From an uncultured Clostridia bacterium (GTDB lineage Bacteria; Bacillota; Clostridia; Christensenellales; Aristaeellaceae): DNA of 33,449 bases. Below the pieces are notes generated by a model. It made no database searches. It was given only the letters and a program-made list of their open reading frames with translations, and was not told the DNA's origin. Shown here in pieces: positions 14,135-22,464 of this stretch (positions are counted from its first letter, which is position 1; every line of letters starts with the position of its first letter). Location of the stretch: the NCBI GenBank assembly GCA_946627565.1, contig CAMOVR010000021.1:1-33449 (forward strand), given 5' to 3'. A program made the translations under genes and the position numbers.

Positions 14135-14962
14135 TCAGTCCAGGAAATCTTCCCTGATGGTTACGCCAAAGTCCCTGGCGATGGCCCGCAGGGCATCATC
14201 GGTGATGGTCTGGAGCTCCGGCAGTCCGGTGGACTTCTGCAGCACCCAGATCTGGGCGGACTTCTCAATGGTATGCATGAGACCGAAGGTGATGTCAAAA
14301 TCCGGGCCGGAGACAAACAGGCCATGCTGTGCCCATACGGCAGCTTCGAATTCCTTCATCTTTTCGCAGGTGGCCATCGCGATATCGGCTCCGCCGGGCA
14401 CCATCCACGGCACCACGCCCACGCCGCCGGGGAACACCACGGGGCATTCGGTGGCGCTCTTCCACAGAGCCCTGGAGAAATCGCGGTCCGTCAGGGGCAG
14501 GACATAGGTCATGGCGATGACGTTGGCGGGATGTGCATGATAGATCACCCGGGTAGCACCATCGGTGGCAGCCACGCGGACGGAATGGTTCATGAAATGT
14601 GTCGGGAACTCGCTGGTGGGACGGCCGCCGTTGACCAGGCCCCAGACCACGCGGTAGCTGTCGCCCTTGTCGTTGATTTCCACCACGGCCAGGCTGTCAG
14701 CGGGATCCAGGATCACGTTGCGGAAGTACTTTCCGCTGCCGGTGGAGATGAAATACTCGCCGGCCAGATTGGTGCCGGTTACGCCCATGGGCGTCCAGGG
14801 GCGGGGCTGTGCGTCAAAGAAAGGACGCATGGCCTCTACCTCTTCCTTCTTCAGGCGGTAGGTCAGGTTGCCGCCGTTGCGCTCGTGCCAGCCCTGCAGC
14901 CAGCCGTCGTTGCACATACGGATGTAGCGTTGCATAATGTCAAGATCAAGAATGGTGCTCAT
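14135..14962 (-). CDS. rhaD: rhamnulose-1-phosphate aldolase
   Basis: RhaD is a class II zinc aldolase of the cytoplasm that splits L-rhamnulose 1-phosphate into dihydroxyacetone phosphate and L-lactaldehyde. The 275-residue protein is the usual length. It shows WHERNGGNLTYRL (the GGNxS/T phosphate-binding loop of class II aldolases), GxYFISTGSGKYFRN, the PTSEFPTHF stretch with the catalytic glutamate, the zinc histidines in VIYHAHPANVIAMT, and the third histidine in WAQHGLFVSG. The frame extends to 15031, but ATG 14962 follows AGAAAGGGG and the predicted promoter at 14996-15024. It lies 94 bases downstream of rhaB in the same direction. Rhamnose isomerase (rhaA) is not in the window. Confidence 0.93.
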   Translation of the reverse strand: MSTILDLDIMQRYIRMCNDGWLQGWHERNGGNLTYRLKKEEVEAMRPFFDAQPRPWTPMGVTGTNLAGEYFISTGSGKYFRNVILDPADSLAVVEINDKGDSYRVVWGLVNGGRPTSEFPTHFMNHSVRVAATDGATRVIYHAHPANVIAMTYVLPLTDRDFSRALWKSATECPVVFPGGVGVVPWMVPGGADIAMATCEKMKEFEAAVWAQHGLFVSGPDFDITFGLMHTIEKSAQIWVLQKSTGLPELQTITDDALRAIARDFGVTIREDFLD

Positions 14963-14995
14963 AAGGCATGCCCCTTTCTGGTTTTCATGATGAAA

Positions 14996-15024
14996 AGTAT
15001 AACATAAACCGGCGTGTCTGTCCC
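14996..15024 (-). promoter_or_regulatory. possible internal promoter for rhaD
   Basis: On the minus strand GGGACA and TATACT (14996-15001) are 17 bases apart, with TG one base before the -10 (extended). It lies in the gap between rhaB and rhaD. The -35 is weak. Confidence 0.4.
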
Positions 15025-15056
15025 GCCGCATATCGTAAGCTGTCGATCCTCTGTCG

Positions 15057-16331
15057 TCAAAGGGACGCCTTCATCTGGATCAGCAGATTGCCCACGGCCG
15101 TGGCCTCTATGGGCAGCGCCACCACCTTTTTGCCGGTGGCTTCCTCTGTCAGGGCGTTCAGGTACGTGTTCTTTGCGCCGCCGCCCACGATGTAGACCCG
15201 GTCATAGGTCTTTCCGGTATTCTTTTCCAGGTCCTCCAGGGCCTTTTTATAGCTCTGGGCAAGGGACCGGTAGGCACAGCGGAAATAGCCCATGGGGCAC
15301 TTTGGCGGATGGGGCAGCAGGCTGTCAAAGGCTTCCTTCATGCTGGCCGGTGCCAGGAAGATGGGATCGTCCGCATCCACCAGTTCATCGAAATGCTTTT
15401 CCTGGGCCTCTGCCACGATTTCCCCGAAGGGCTTGCCCGGGCACAGCTCATCCCGCAGGCGGTTTACCAGCCACATGCCCATGATGTTCTTCTGATAGCG
15501 GTTGTAACCCACGCCGCCTTCGTTGCTGTAATTGGCCTCCCGGCTGGCATCGTCTGTCAGGGCTTTGTCGGTCTTGACGCCAAACAGGGACCATGTGCCG
15601 GAGGAAATATACGGCTGATTGCCTTCCATGGGAATGCCTTCCACGGCGGAGCCGGTGTCATGGGTGGCACACAGAACCACTTTGAGCCCTTCATATTCGC
15701 CCAGCACCGTCCCCGGCTGACTGAGTTTCGGGAAAAGATTCAGGGGCAGGCCCAGGCCCTTTATGAGTTCCTGGTCATATTCCCCGGTCTTTGCACTGAC
15801 AAGCCCGCCGGTGGTGGCATTGGTGTACTCATGTGCCTTGACCCCGCACAGTTTGTACATCAGGTAGCAGGGCACCATCAGGAAATCCGTGACACCCTCA
15901 AGACGTCCCGCCTCCAGGTCCGCACAGAGCTGATAGACCGTGTTGAAGGGCTGGAACTGGATCCCCGTATGGGCATACAGTGTCTCAAAAGGAACCTTTT
16001 CATGGACATGGGGGATGACTTTTTCCGTCCGGCTGTCCCGGTAGGCATAGCAGGGCCAGACTTCCTCGTCTCCTTTGAGCAGCACATAGTCCACGCCCCA
16101 GGTGTCCACAGAGAGGCTCACCAGATCATCAAAACGCTCCCTGGCCTTGCTGATTCCTTCCTTTACGTACCTGAGCAGGGCTTCCATATCCCAGACCAGA
16201 TGGCCGTCCTTTTCTGAAACGCCATTGGGAAAACGGAAGACTTCTTCCGTTTTCAGCTCTCCGTTCTCCATCCAGCCCACAATGTGCCTTCCGGAGGAAG
16301 CGCCGATGTCTATGGCAAGATACCGCTGCAT
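15057..16331 (-). CDS. rhaB: rhamnulokinase
   Basis: RhaB phosphorylates L-rhamnulose to rhamnulose 1-phosphate, the substrate of RhaD. It is a FGGY-type kinase with AIDIGASSGRHIVG as the first phosphate loop. SLSVDTWGVDYVLL, AYRDSRT and GIQFQPFNTVYQL are strongly rhamnulokinase-specific. ATHDTGSAVEGIP and YISSGTWSLFG form the second lobe, and YIVGGGAKNTYLN is the adenosine motif. It ends at GNLLIQMKASL, where E. coli RhaB (489 residues) continues for about 55 more; at 424 residues it is short, with the catalytic core complete. ATG 16331 is preceded by AGGAATGAGGAC. The 116-base gap to the upstream transporter gene holds only a weak -10-like TATACT (16435-16440). Confidence 0.93.
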   Translation of the reverse strand: MQRYLAIDIGASSGRHIVGWMENGELKTEEVFRFPNGVSEKDGHLVWDMEALLRYVKEGISKARERFDDLVSLSVDTWGVDYVLLKGDEEVWPCYAYRDSRTEKVIPHVHEKVPFETLYAHTGIQFQPFNTVYQLCADLEAGRLEGVTDFLMVPCYLMYKLCGVKAHEYTNATTGGLVSAKTGEYDQELIKGLGLPLNLFPKLSQPGTVLGEYEGLKVVLCATHDTGSAVEGIPMEGNQPYISSGTWSLFGVKTDKALTDDASREANYSNEGGVGYNRYQKNIMGMWLVNRLRDELCPGKPFGEIVAEAQEKHFDELVDADDPIFLAPASMKEAFDSLLPHPPKCPMGYFRCAYRSLAQSYKKALEDLEKNTGKTYDRVYIVGGGAKNTYLNALTEEATGKKVVALPIEATAVGNLLIQMKASL

Positions 16332-16447
16332 ATGTCCTCATTCCTTTCATGTTTTTTTGTGCATGGAGATCATGATTCAGACCTGTCCGACCTGCAGGAT
16401 GAAACCCTGCCTGTTACAGACACCTGTGTATTGCAGTATACCATCTG

Positions 16448-17551
16448 TCAGTCCGCAACGTCCACATCCGGTGACACAACAGCCCTGTAGTCCGGGTACA
16501 GGGCACGGACCTCCTCGTGGATCTGCCGGAGTCCTTCCTTGGGGTCCATTTCAAAGCTCATCACCACGTCAAAGCGCATGGTTTTCTTTTCCACATCCAC
16601 ATAAAAGCCATGCACCTGCAGAGCCCAGTCATGGTTAAGCACGGTTTCCATGACACGGTTGCGGATATGGGCCGCTTCATCGTCCTTTGTGTTGTACGCG
16701 TACACCCCGATACCCGTCATGATCACGCCGCTCTCCCGCAGAACCCTGGCCTGGATCCGGCGGATCAGGGGATCCAGTTCTTCCACCGTCATGGTGTCGG
16801 GCACTTCGATGTGAACGGAACCCAGGTTTTTGTTGGGACCGTAATTGTTGAGAATCAGGTCATAGGCGCCCCGCACCTTATCTTCCTGCACAATCAGTTC
16901 CCGGATCTTCTTTGTGAATTCCGCATCCGGCCTCTGACCCAGGATGTCATCCAGGGTTTCCATCATCATCTCAACACCGGATTTGATGATAAACCCGGAG
17001 ATCACCAGGCCTACATACGCTTCCAGGGACCAGCCGGTCAGCAGGAACACCACGGCACAGGCAAGCACGGAGGATGAGAGGATGGCGTCTGAAAGCGCAT
17101 CGGCACCGGAAGCCTCCAGGGCGCCGGAATGCACTTCCTCCCCTTTTTTCTTCACATACCTGCCCAGCAGGATTTTCGCCGCCACAGCCACCACCAGCAG
17201 CACCAGGGTCAGCACAGAATACTCCGCCGGCTCCGGCGAGATGATCTTCTTCACGGACTCCACCGCGCTGGTAATACCTGCATACAGCACCAGGGCAGCC
17301 ACCATAAGAGCACTGATGTATTCAATCCTGCCGTAACCCATGGGGTGCTTCCTGTCCGGCAGCTTTGCAGACAGCTTCGCGCCCACAATGGTGATAATGG
17401 AGGACAGTGCATCCGACAGGTTATTGACCGCATCCAGCACCATGGCAATGGAGTTGGCAAGCAGTCCCATGCCGGCCTTTGTGGCCGCCAGAAGCACATT
17501 GACCCCGATGCCCACAAGGCTTGTCCTGACAATAACCTGGTCTCTTTCCAT
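16448..17551 (-). CDS. cation diffusion facilitator family transporter
   Basis: A 367-residue CDF metal exporter. The first transmembrane helices carry MGLLANSIAMVLDAVNNLSDALSS, where the family metal site HxxxD appears as DxxxN/DxxxD. KLPDRKHPMGYGRIEYISAL is the strongly conserved loop after helix 2. Helix 5 reads EASGADALSDAILSS (DxxxD, second half of the metal site). Helices end near residue 210 and a cytoplasmic dimerisation domain follows (VRGAYDLILNNYGPNKNLGSVHIEVPD). It exports Zn2+, Mn2+, Fe2+ or a related divalent ion; the specificity is not read here. The frame stays open to 17656, but the predicted promoter at 17587-17615 places the start at ATG 17551. The ribosome binding site is weak. 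Confidence 0.9.
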   Translation of the reverse strand: MERDQVIVRTSLVGIGVNVLLAATKAGMGLLANSIAMVLDAVNNLSDALSSIITIVGAKLSAKLPDRKHPMGYGRIEYISALMVAALVLYAGITSAVESVKKIISPEPAEYSVLTLVLLVVAVAAKILLGRYVKKKGEEVHSGALEASGADALSDAILSSSVLACAVVFLLTGWSLEAYVGLVISGFIIKSGVEMMMETLDDILGQRPDAEFTKKIRELIVQEDKVRGAYDLILNNYGPNKNLGSVHIEVPDTMTVEELDPLIRRIQARVLRESGVIMTGIGVYAYNTKDDEAAHIRNRVMETVLNHDWALQVHGFYVDVEKKTMRFDVVMSFEMDPKEGLRQIHEEVRALYPDYRAVVSPDVDVAD

Positions 17552-17586
17552 TTCCAAAACACTTTCTTTCTGTTGGTTTCCCCGGC

Positions 17587-17615
17587 ATGGTATCACACTT
17601 GCTGCCCGGACACAA
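17587..17615 (-). promoter_or_regulatory. promoter of the cation efflux gene
   Basis: On the minus strand TTGTGT (17610-17615) and TACCAT (17587-17592) are 17 bases apart, with an extended -10 (TGA before TACCAT). The leader to the ATG is about 28 bases. Confidence 0.45.
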
Positions 17616-17635
17616 TTCCCGGGAGGTTTTTTAAA

Positions 17636-17664
17636 GGGAAGCGGTGCAGGATGCACCGCTTCCC
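17636..17664 (-). terminator. terminator of the first ABC importer operon
   Basis: A perfect 13-bp stem pairs GGGAAGCGGTGCA (17636-17648) with 17652-17664 around a 3-base loop. On the minus strand it is followed by TTTAAAAAA. It lies 37 bases past the binding protein stop. Confidence 0.75.
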
Positions 17665-17700
17665 CATGTCTTACTTAAAACGTGTCAGGTAAGGGTCCGA

Positions 17701-19284
17701 TCACTCGACCTCGCCCAGAGCGCGGCGATGGATCTCGGTGAGTTCTTCCAGACCATACCGTTCAAGCTGTGCGCAGTACTCGTCCCATTCGGCGTTGACG
17801 TCAGCTTCGCCGGAGACCCACTGTGCGATCTTGGACTTCACATAGGCATTGATGTCGGTGGCCAGGATGGAAGCACGGTTCACGTCTTCTTCGCTGGTAG
17901 CCCACACTGCCGGGAAGTGCTCGTTGAGGTAGGGAGCATAGAGCTCGTCACAGATGTCCATGAAGCTCTTTTCGGGTTCGGTCTTGCCGAAGCCCAGCAC
18001 CACGTCATTGTGATAGTAACGCGGCATGGACTGGGTGAAGATGTTGCCCCAGCCGTACTTTTCGTTCTTGGCGTCGTCCCAGTCGCTCTTGTCCAGCTCA
18101 CGATAGAGGCCTTCGCCCAGCTTCTCGATGCAGATGCCCAGAGGTCCGGAGGAGGACTGACGGGAGTTGTCGTTGGTGAAGAGGTTGTCAAACCAGCGGA
18201 TGATGATGGCGGCCTTCTCTTCGTCGCACTTGTCGGTCAGAGCAGCCTGGGTCCGGAACAGGGTCACGCCGTAGGAGTTGCGGTGATAGATGGGATGCTC
18301 GCAGCCGGCCAGCACAGGCAGGGCGGTGAAGGCATTCTCGCCGTACTTCTCGTACTCGGGGGTTTCCTTCTGATAGTTGTCATAATAGTCGCCGGGGCCA
18401 TAGGCGATGGAAACGCCGTACAGGTCCTGACGGCCCTTGGCCTTCCAGGTCTCCAGGTCCTGGGTGAAGATCTCAGGATCGATCAGGCCTTCGGCATACA
18501 GGTCGGCAAAGAATTCGATGAACTGCTTGTACTCGGGCTTGTTGGCATTGAACTGAATCTTGCCGTCCACCAGAGCGAAGTAGGGATAGTCGCTGTTGCC
18601 GGAGTTGGCGTCAACGCCCCACCAGCCGGCCAGCATGCCAAGGGACAGGTTGTTCGGGTCGCCGGAGAAGGGGATCTCGTCGCTGGGATCGCCGTTGCCG
18701 TTGGCATCCTGATCACGGAAGGCAATCAGAACGTTCTTCAGGTCTTCGGGGGTCTTGGGCATTTCAAGACCCAGTCTCTCCAGCCAAACCTGGTTGATAT
18801 AGGGCTTGAAGGTGGCTTCAGGCTCGCTTACCACGTAGGGGATGGTGTAGATGTGGCCATCCGGCAGGGTCATGGAAGCACGCACGCCGGGGATCTCCAG
18901 AACTTCCTGGATGTTGGGAGCATACTTGGCGATCAGGTCCTCCAGGGGGAGGAACACGCCCTGGTTCATGCCCAGGTCCAGAACGTCCTTGGTGCCCAGG
19001 AGCCAGCCCGCGATGACGTCGTTGTAGTCACCGGCATTCAGAGCAATGCCCATACGCTCCAGCTGCAGCTGATAGGGAGCCAGGTTCAGCTCTACATGCA
19101 CATTGGTCTGTTCTTCCAGAATGTCATAGATCAGCTTGTCTTCAGGCATACCGCTGTCGTCAATCATCAGGGAGAACGTTGTCTTTTCATTGGTAATGGG
19201 CAGGCCGGTCTCATTGAAGTCCGCCATAGCGGGAACGCTTGCGAACACCATCAGGGCAGCCAGCACAAGAGCCAACTTTTTCAT
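17701..19284 (-). CDS. extracellular solute-binding protein of a CUT1 sugar ABC importer (LplA/YtcQ-like)
   Basis: A 527-residue secreted binding protein that captures an oligosaccharide and delivers it to the permeases encoded just upstream. The signal peptide is plain: MKK, a hydrophobic core, then SVPAMA before DFNE, a signal peptidase I site. There is no lipobox cysteine, which is unusual for a Gram-positive binding protein. A calcium-loop-like DQDANGNGDPSDEIP (residues 191-205) is typical of the LplA/YtcQ subgroup. AAAGGAGGT precedes the ATG; the longer frame to 19356 lacks a site. It is the last gene of the operon and is preceded by a small hairpin at 19314-19331. The ligand is unknown; rhamnogalacturonan or pectin fragments are suggested by neighbouring genes. 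Confidence 0.9.
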   Translation of the reverse strand: MKKLALVLAALMVFASVPAMADFNETGLPITNEKTTFSLMIDDSGMPEDKLIYDILEEQTNVHVELNLAPYQLQLERMGIALNAGDYNDVIAGWLLGTKDVLDLGMNQGVFLPLEDLIAKYAPNIQEVLEIPGVRASMTLPDGHIYTIPYVVSEPEATFKPYINQVWLERLGLEMPKTPEDLKNVLIAFRDQDANGNGDPSDEIPFSGDPNNLSLGMLAGWWGVDANSGNSDYPYFALVDGKIQFNANKPEYKQFIEFFADLYAEGLIDPEIFTQDLETWKAKGRQDLYGVSIAYGPGDYYDNYQKETPEYEKYGENAFTALPVLAGCEHPIYHRNSYGVTLFRTQAALTDKCDEEKAAIIIRWFDNLFTNDNSRQSSSGPLGICIEKLGEGLYRELDKSDWDDAKNEKYGWGNIFTQSMPRYYHNDVVLGFGKTEPEKSFMDICDELYAPYLNEHFPAVWATSEEDVNRASILATDINAYVKSKIAQWVSGEADVNAEWDEYCAQLERYGLEELTEIHRRALGEVE

Positions 19285-19313
19285 ACAAGGGTACCTCCTT
19301 TTATTTATGTTTA

Positions 19314-19331
19314 CATCCCTCTTCCGGGATG
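19314..19331 (-). other. intergenic hairpin before the first binding protein gene
   Basis: CATCCC (19314-19319) pairs with GGGATG (19326-19331) around TCTTCC; outer bases ATGTTT and AAACAT can extend the structure. It lies between the permease stop and the binding protein ribosome binding site and may protect a processed 3' transcript. Confidence 0.45.
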
Positions 19332-19355
19332 CAACATGCAAACATACGGGACGCA

Positions 19356-20267
19356 TCAGCCCTTCACGGAGCCGATCATGACGCCCTTGACGAAGTGCTT
19401 CTGCACGAAGGGATAGATCACCAGAACCGGGATGGAGGAGATGATGATCAGAGAATACTTCATCATTTCCTTCAGGGCTTCCAGGCGTTCCTTTTCCTTC
19501 AGTTCAGCCTCCGTCAGAACCCGGCTTGACATGTTCACCGAGTTTTGCAGCAGAATGTTGCGCAGCTCCAGCTGCAGGGGGAACTTTTTGCGGTCGGTGA
19601 TGTACAGCAGGGCGCTGAAATAGCTGTTCCAGTGGCCCACGCCGTAATACAGGAAGAGAATGGCCGTTATGGCGCCGGAAAGGGGCAGGACAATATAGAG
19701 GAAGAACCTGGTATTGCCGCAGCCGTCCAGCTTGGCAGCCTCCATCAGCTCCACCGGGATGTTGGTGGTGAAGAAGGTGCGGGCCACGATCATGTTGTAT
19801 ACGCCCAGAGCGCCCGGCAGAATCAGTGCCCACATGGTATTGAGCAGGTGTGTGTCACGGACGATCAGGTAGGTGGGCATCATGCCGCCGCCAAAGAACA
19901 TGGTAAAGATATAAAACAGGGTGATGGGCCGGTTCAGCACAAAGTCCTTGCGGCTCAGGGCGTAGGCGGTGGGAATGGTGACGCCCAGATTGACGGCCAC
20001 GCCCACGGCGGTATACAGCAGGGAATTCAGGAAACCGTTGACCACCGTCTGGGTCTTGAACACTTCCTTGTATCCGTCCAGGGTGAAGCCGATGGGAACA
20101 AAGACCACCTTGCCGCCGGCAACAGCCACAGGATCGGAGAAGGATGAAATGATAACAAAATACAGGGGATATGCCACAATCAGCAGAATAATGGTCAGGA
20201 TGATAAAGATTACGGTATCATAAATCACATCCTGACGGGCCCGCTTCAGATGCGTTGCTCTTTCCAT
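19356..20267 (-). CDS. carbohydrate ABC transporter permease (LplC/YtcP-like)
   Basis: A 303-residue inner-membrane permease with six predicted helices of the binding-protein-dependent type. The subgroup motif PIGFTLDGYKEVF follows helix 1, as in LplC/YtcP proteins. The cytoplasmic EAA loop is clear: ELMEAAKLDGCGNTRFFLYIVLP. The C-terminus, YPFVQKHFVKGVMIGSVKG, is the near-invariant end of this subgroup. It pairs with the permease encoded 14 bases upstream to form the heterodimeric channel. GGGAGG lies before the ATG. No ATPase gene accompanies it, so a shared MsmX-like ATPase must be assumed. Confidence 0.92.
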   Translation of the reverse strand: MERATHLKRARQDVIYDTVIFIILTIILLIVAYPLYFVIISSFSDPVAVAGGKVVFVPIGFTLDGYKEVFKTQTVVNGFLNSLLYTAVGVAVNLGVTIPTAYALSRKDFVLNRPITLFYIFTMFFGGGMMPTYLIVRDTHLLNTMWALILPGALGVYNMIVARTFFTTNIPVELMEAAKLDGCGNTRFFLYIVLPLSGAITAILFLYYGVGHWNSYFSALLYITDRKKFPLQLELRNILLQNSVNMSSRVLTEAELKEKERLEALKEMMKYSLIIISSIPVLVIYPFVQKHFVKGVMIGSVKG

Positions 20268-20281
20268 CTCTCATGCCTCCC

Positions 20282-21232
20282 TTACCACAGACTGTTCTCG
20301 GACAGACGCGCTGTGATGGCGTTGACCGTAACGAGCAGAATCGAGTTGACCACGGAATTGAACAGGTCGATGGCTGTGGAGAAAGACACGTCACGGTTGA
20401 TAAGACCCACTTTGTAGACGTATGTGGAGATGATTTCAGATACACCGATGTTCAGGTCATTCTGCAGGGCGTAGGCCTTTTCAAAGCCGATGGACAGGAT
20501 GCTGCCGCAGTTGAGAATCAGCAGCATGGTCATGGTGGGAGCCAGGAAAGGCAGGTCGATATGCAGCACCCGCTGGAACTTCGTGGCACCGTCCACAATG
20601 GCTGCCTCGTGGTATTCCGGGCTGACGCCTGCCAGGGCGGCGAAGTAAATCACGCTGGACCAGCCCATGGACTGCCAGATGCCGCTCCACACGTAGATGT
20701 GGCGCCACATGTAGCTCTTGCCCATGAAGTTGATGGCCTCCATGCCCATGGACTTGATGATGGTGTTCACCACGCCAAGACGCGGGGAGAGGAACAGGAT
20801 CAGCATACCGCACATAACGATGGTGGAAATAAAGTGCGGGGCGTAGGTGACAGCCTGAATCACCTTGCGGTAGCGCTTAAAGCGCAGGGTGTTGAGCATC
20901 AGGGCCAGAATGACGGCCACCGGGAAGGATGCCACCAGGGAGTATACGCTCAGCACCAGGGTATTGCTGATGGTGGTCCATGCATTGGCGGAGGTGAAGA
21001 ACCTTTCAAAGTTCTTCAGACCCACCCACTGGCTTCCCCAGATGCCCAGCTTCGGCTTGTAATTGCGGAAGGCAATCTGGACACCGTAGATCGGAATGTA
21101 ATGATAGACAATGGTCAGGATAATTCCCGGCAGGCAGAACAGAAGAAGGTCCCAGTTTCCCTGCATACGCTGCAGGAAGGACTTCTTTGTCTTGGCTTTC
21201 TGCACGTTTCCTGCCTTCGGTTTCACTTCCAT
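20282..21232 (-). CDS. carbohydrate ABC transporter permease (LplB/YteP-like)
   Basis: A 316-residue permease, the partner of the LplC-like protein. The N-terminus is basic, followed by WDLLLFCLPGIILTIVYHYIPIYGVQIAFRNYKP, the opening typical of LplB/YteP proteins. WVGLKNFERFF follows, then the EAA loop EYHEAAIVDGATKFQRVLHIDLP. Six helices are visible. It is the first gene of a three-gene operon (this permease, second permease, binding protein), transcribed from the promoter at 21340-21369. GGAGGGGGA lies rather far (about 13 bases) from the ATG. Confidence 0.92.
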   Translation of the reverse strand: MEVKPKAGNVQKAKTKKSFLQRMQGNWDLLLFCLPGIILTIVYHYIPIYGVQIAFRNYKPKLGIWGSQWVGLKNFERFFTSANAWTTISNTLVLSVYSLVASFPVAVILALMLNTLRFKRYRKVIQAVTYAPHFISTIVMCGMLILFLSPRLGVVNTIIKSMGMEAINFMGKSYMWRHIYVWSGIWQSMGWSSVIYFAALAGVSPEYHEAAIVDGATKFQRVLHIDLPFLAPTMTMLLILNCGSILSIGFEKAYALQNDLNIGVSEIISTYVYKVGLINRDVSFSTAIDLFNSVVNSILLVTVNAITARLSENSLW

Positions 21233-21339
21233 AAAAACGCAGTCCCCCTCCGGATGGATCGTTAAAATATTCGCATGAACTTGACCGGACGATGCCGATA
21301 TCTTCTGTAGTCCCGGGTAATCCGGATAACGTTGTCCCT

Positions 21340-21369
21340 ATCTTAGCACAATACATGTATTTTTGTCCA
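21340..21369 (-). promoter_or_regulatory. promoter of the first ABC importer operon with palindrome in the spacer
   Basis: On the minus strand TGGACA (21364-21369) and TAAGAT (21340-21345) are 18 bases apart, with an extended -10. A perfect 12-base palindrome AATACATGTATT (21350-21361) fills the spacer, where a bound repressor would block RNA polymerase. Confidence 0.55.
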
Positions 21370-21429
21370 GCTTTTTTTATCGTTTCAGACATCTTTATGC
21401 ACCTGCTTCCCTGCCATTTCGTTCCTCTT

Positions 21430-21476
21430 CCTTCAAATTCAGTCGATTCTGACAAGTACCGGACCTGATTTGAAGG
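21430..21476. promoter_or_regulatory. inverted repeat between the divergent ABC and deacetylase promoters
   Basis: CCTTCAAAT (21430-21438) and ATTTGAAGG (21468-21476) are perfect inverted 9-base arms with 29 bases between. They lie between the minus promoter and the plus promoter of this nearly 400-base gap, a good place for a shared regulator. No regulator gene is adjacent. Confidence 0.4.
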
Positions 21477-21485
21477 TATTTCCCA

Positions 21486-21513
21486 TTGTTATTTTCCTGC
21501 TCTGGTCTATAAT
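21486..21513 (+). promoter_or_regulatory. promoter of the deacetylase-lyase pair
   Basis: TTGTTA (21486-21491) is followed after 16 bases by a perfect TATAAT (21508-21513). The predicted start near 21520 supports the TTG start of the deacetylase at 21627. Confidence 0.65.
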
Positions 21514-21626
21514 CTGAGTGAAATCACATTCCCGTGTCATATTTTGTTCCGTGTTTCTTTGCAGTCTTCAGAAGAAAACCGGAAGATCGTCCTGAAGTAC
21601 CAGGACAGAGAAGGAGGCATTCTGTA

Positions 21627-22430
21627 TTGAATAAAGTCTATTGCTGCTATCCCGGCGGCTTCCACAAAGCCCTGACCATGAGCTATGACGACGGCCGCAT
21701 TGCCGACCGCAGACTGGTGGAGATTTTCAACCGCTACGGCATCCGGGGCACGTTCAATCTCAACAGCGGCCTGTTTGACAGGGACGACCGGCGCATCCAG
21801 CCTGAGGAAGTCGCCACCCTCTACAAGGGACATGAAGTGGCCTGCCACACCGTCACCCATCCCACCATCGCCCGCTGTCCCCTGCCTGAGGTGGCGGAGG
21901 AAGTGCTGGAAGACCGCAGGGCCCTGGAAAAGCTGACAGGCTATCCTGTGCAGGGCCTGGCCTACCCCAACGGCTCCCTGTCGGAAGACATTGCCCGTCT
22001 CCTGCCCGCCTGCGGCATCCGCTATGCCCGGGTGGTGGGCTCTTCCGACAGTTTTGCCCTGCCGGAGGATCCCATGCGCTGGCAGGCCACGTGCCACCAC
22101 AACCACCGCCTGCTGGAAAACGGCGAGGCCTTCAATGCCCTGTTCAAGAAGCAGTACCTGTACCTGATGTATGTCTGGGGCCACAGCTACGAGTTTGACG
22201 ATGCCGGCAACTGGGACCTGATGGAGCGTTTCTGCGCCCTGGTGGGCAACCGGGATGACGTGTGGTACTGCACCAACCTGGAATTCATTGAGGCCATGGA
22301 TGCCTTCCGCCGCCTGCAGTTTGCCGCTGACAACAGCTTTGTGCACAATCCCAATGCCCAGGACTGCTGGATCTCCGTCAACGACGGACAGCCCGTCTGC
22401 ATTCCCGGCGGCGCCACCGTCACGCTGTAA
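21627..22430 (+). CDS. polysaccharide deacetylase family protein
   Basis: A 267-residue NodB-type deacetylase. LTMSYDDG carries the catalytic and metal-binding aspartates (the TFDDG motif). HEVACHTVTHP gives the two zinc histidines (HTxxH). AYPNGSLSED corresponds to motif 3, and VWGHSYEF is near the C-terminal motif. The family removes acetyl groups from sugars of polysaccharides. No signal peptide is seen, so it probably acts on imported oligosaccharides inside the cell. No ATG is suitably placed: the frame before 21627 lies partly upstream of the leader, whereas the TTG at 21627 has AAGGAGG nine bases before it. It is followed after 34 bases by the PL22-like gene. Confidence 0.88.
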   Translation: MNKVYCCYPGGFHKALTMSYDDGRIADRRLVEIFNRYGIRGTFNLNSGLFDRDDRRIQPEEVATLYKGHEVACHTVTHPTIARCPLPEVAEEVLEDRRALEKLTGYPVQGLAYPNGSLSEDIARLLPACGIRYARVVGSSDSFALPEDPMRWQATCHHNHRLLENGEAFNALFKKQYLYLMYVWGHSYEFDDAGNWDLMERFCALVGNRDDVWYCTNLEFIEAMDAFRRLQFAADNSFVHNPNAQDCWISVNDGQPVCIPGGATVTL

Positions 22431-22464
22431 GCACAGTCTGAGATGAAAATGGAGGGACATCACT

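Noticed and set aside
16332-16447. A promoter for rhaB between the cation efflux gene and rhaB.
   Set aside because: A TATACT is present at 16435-16440, but no acceptable -35 is found at the right distance; rhaB may be read from this weak site or from the upstream transcript.
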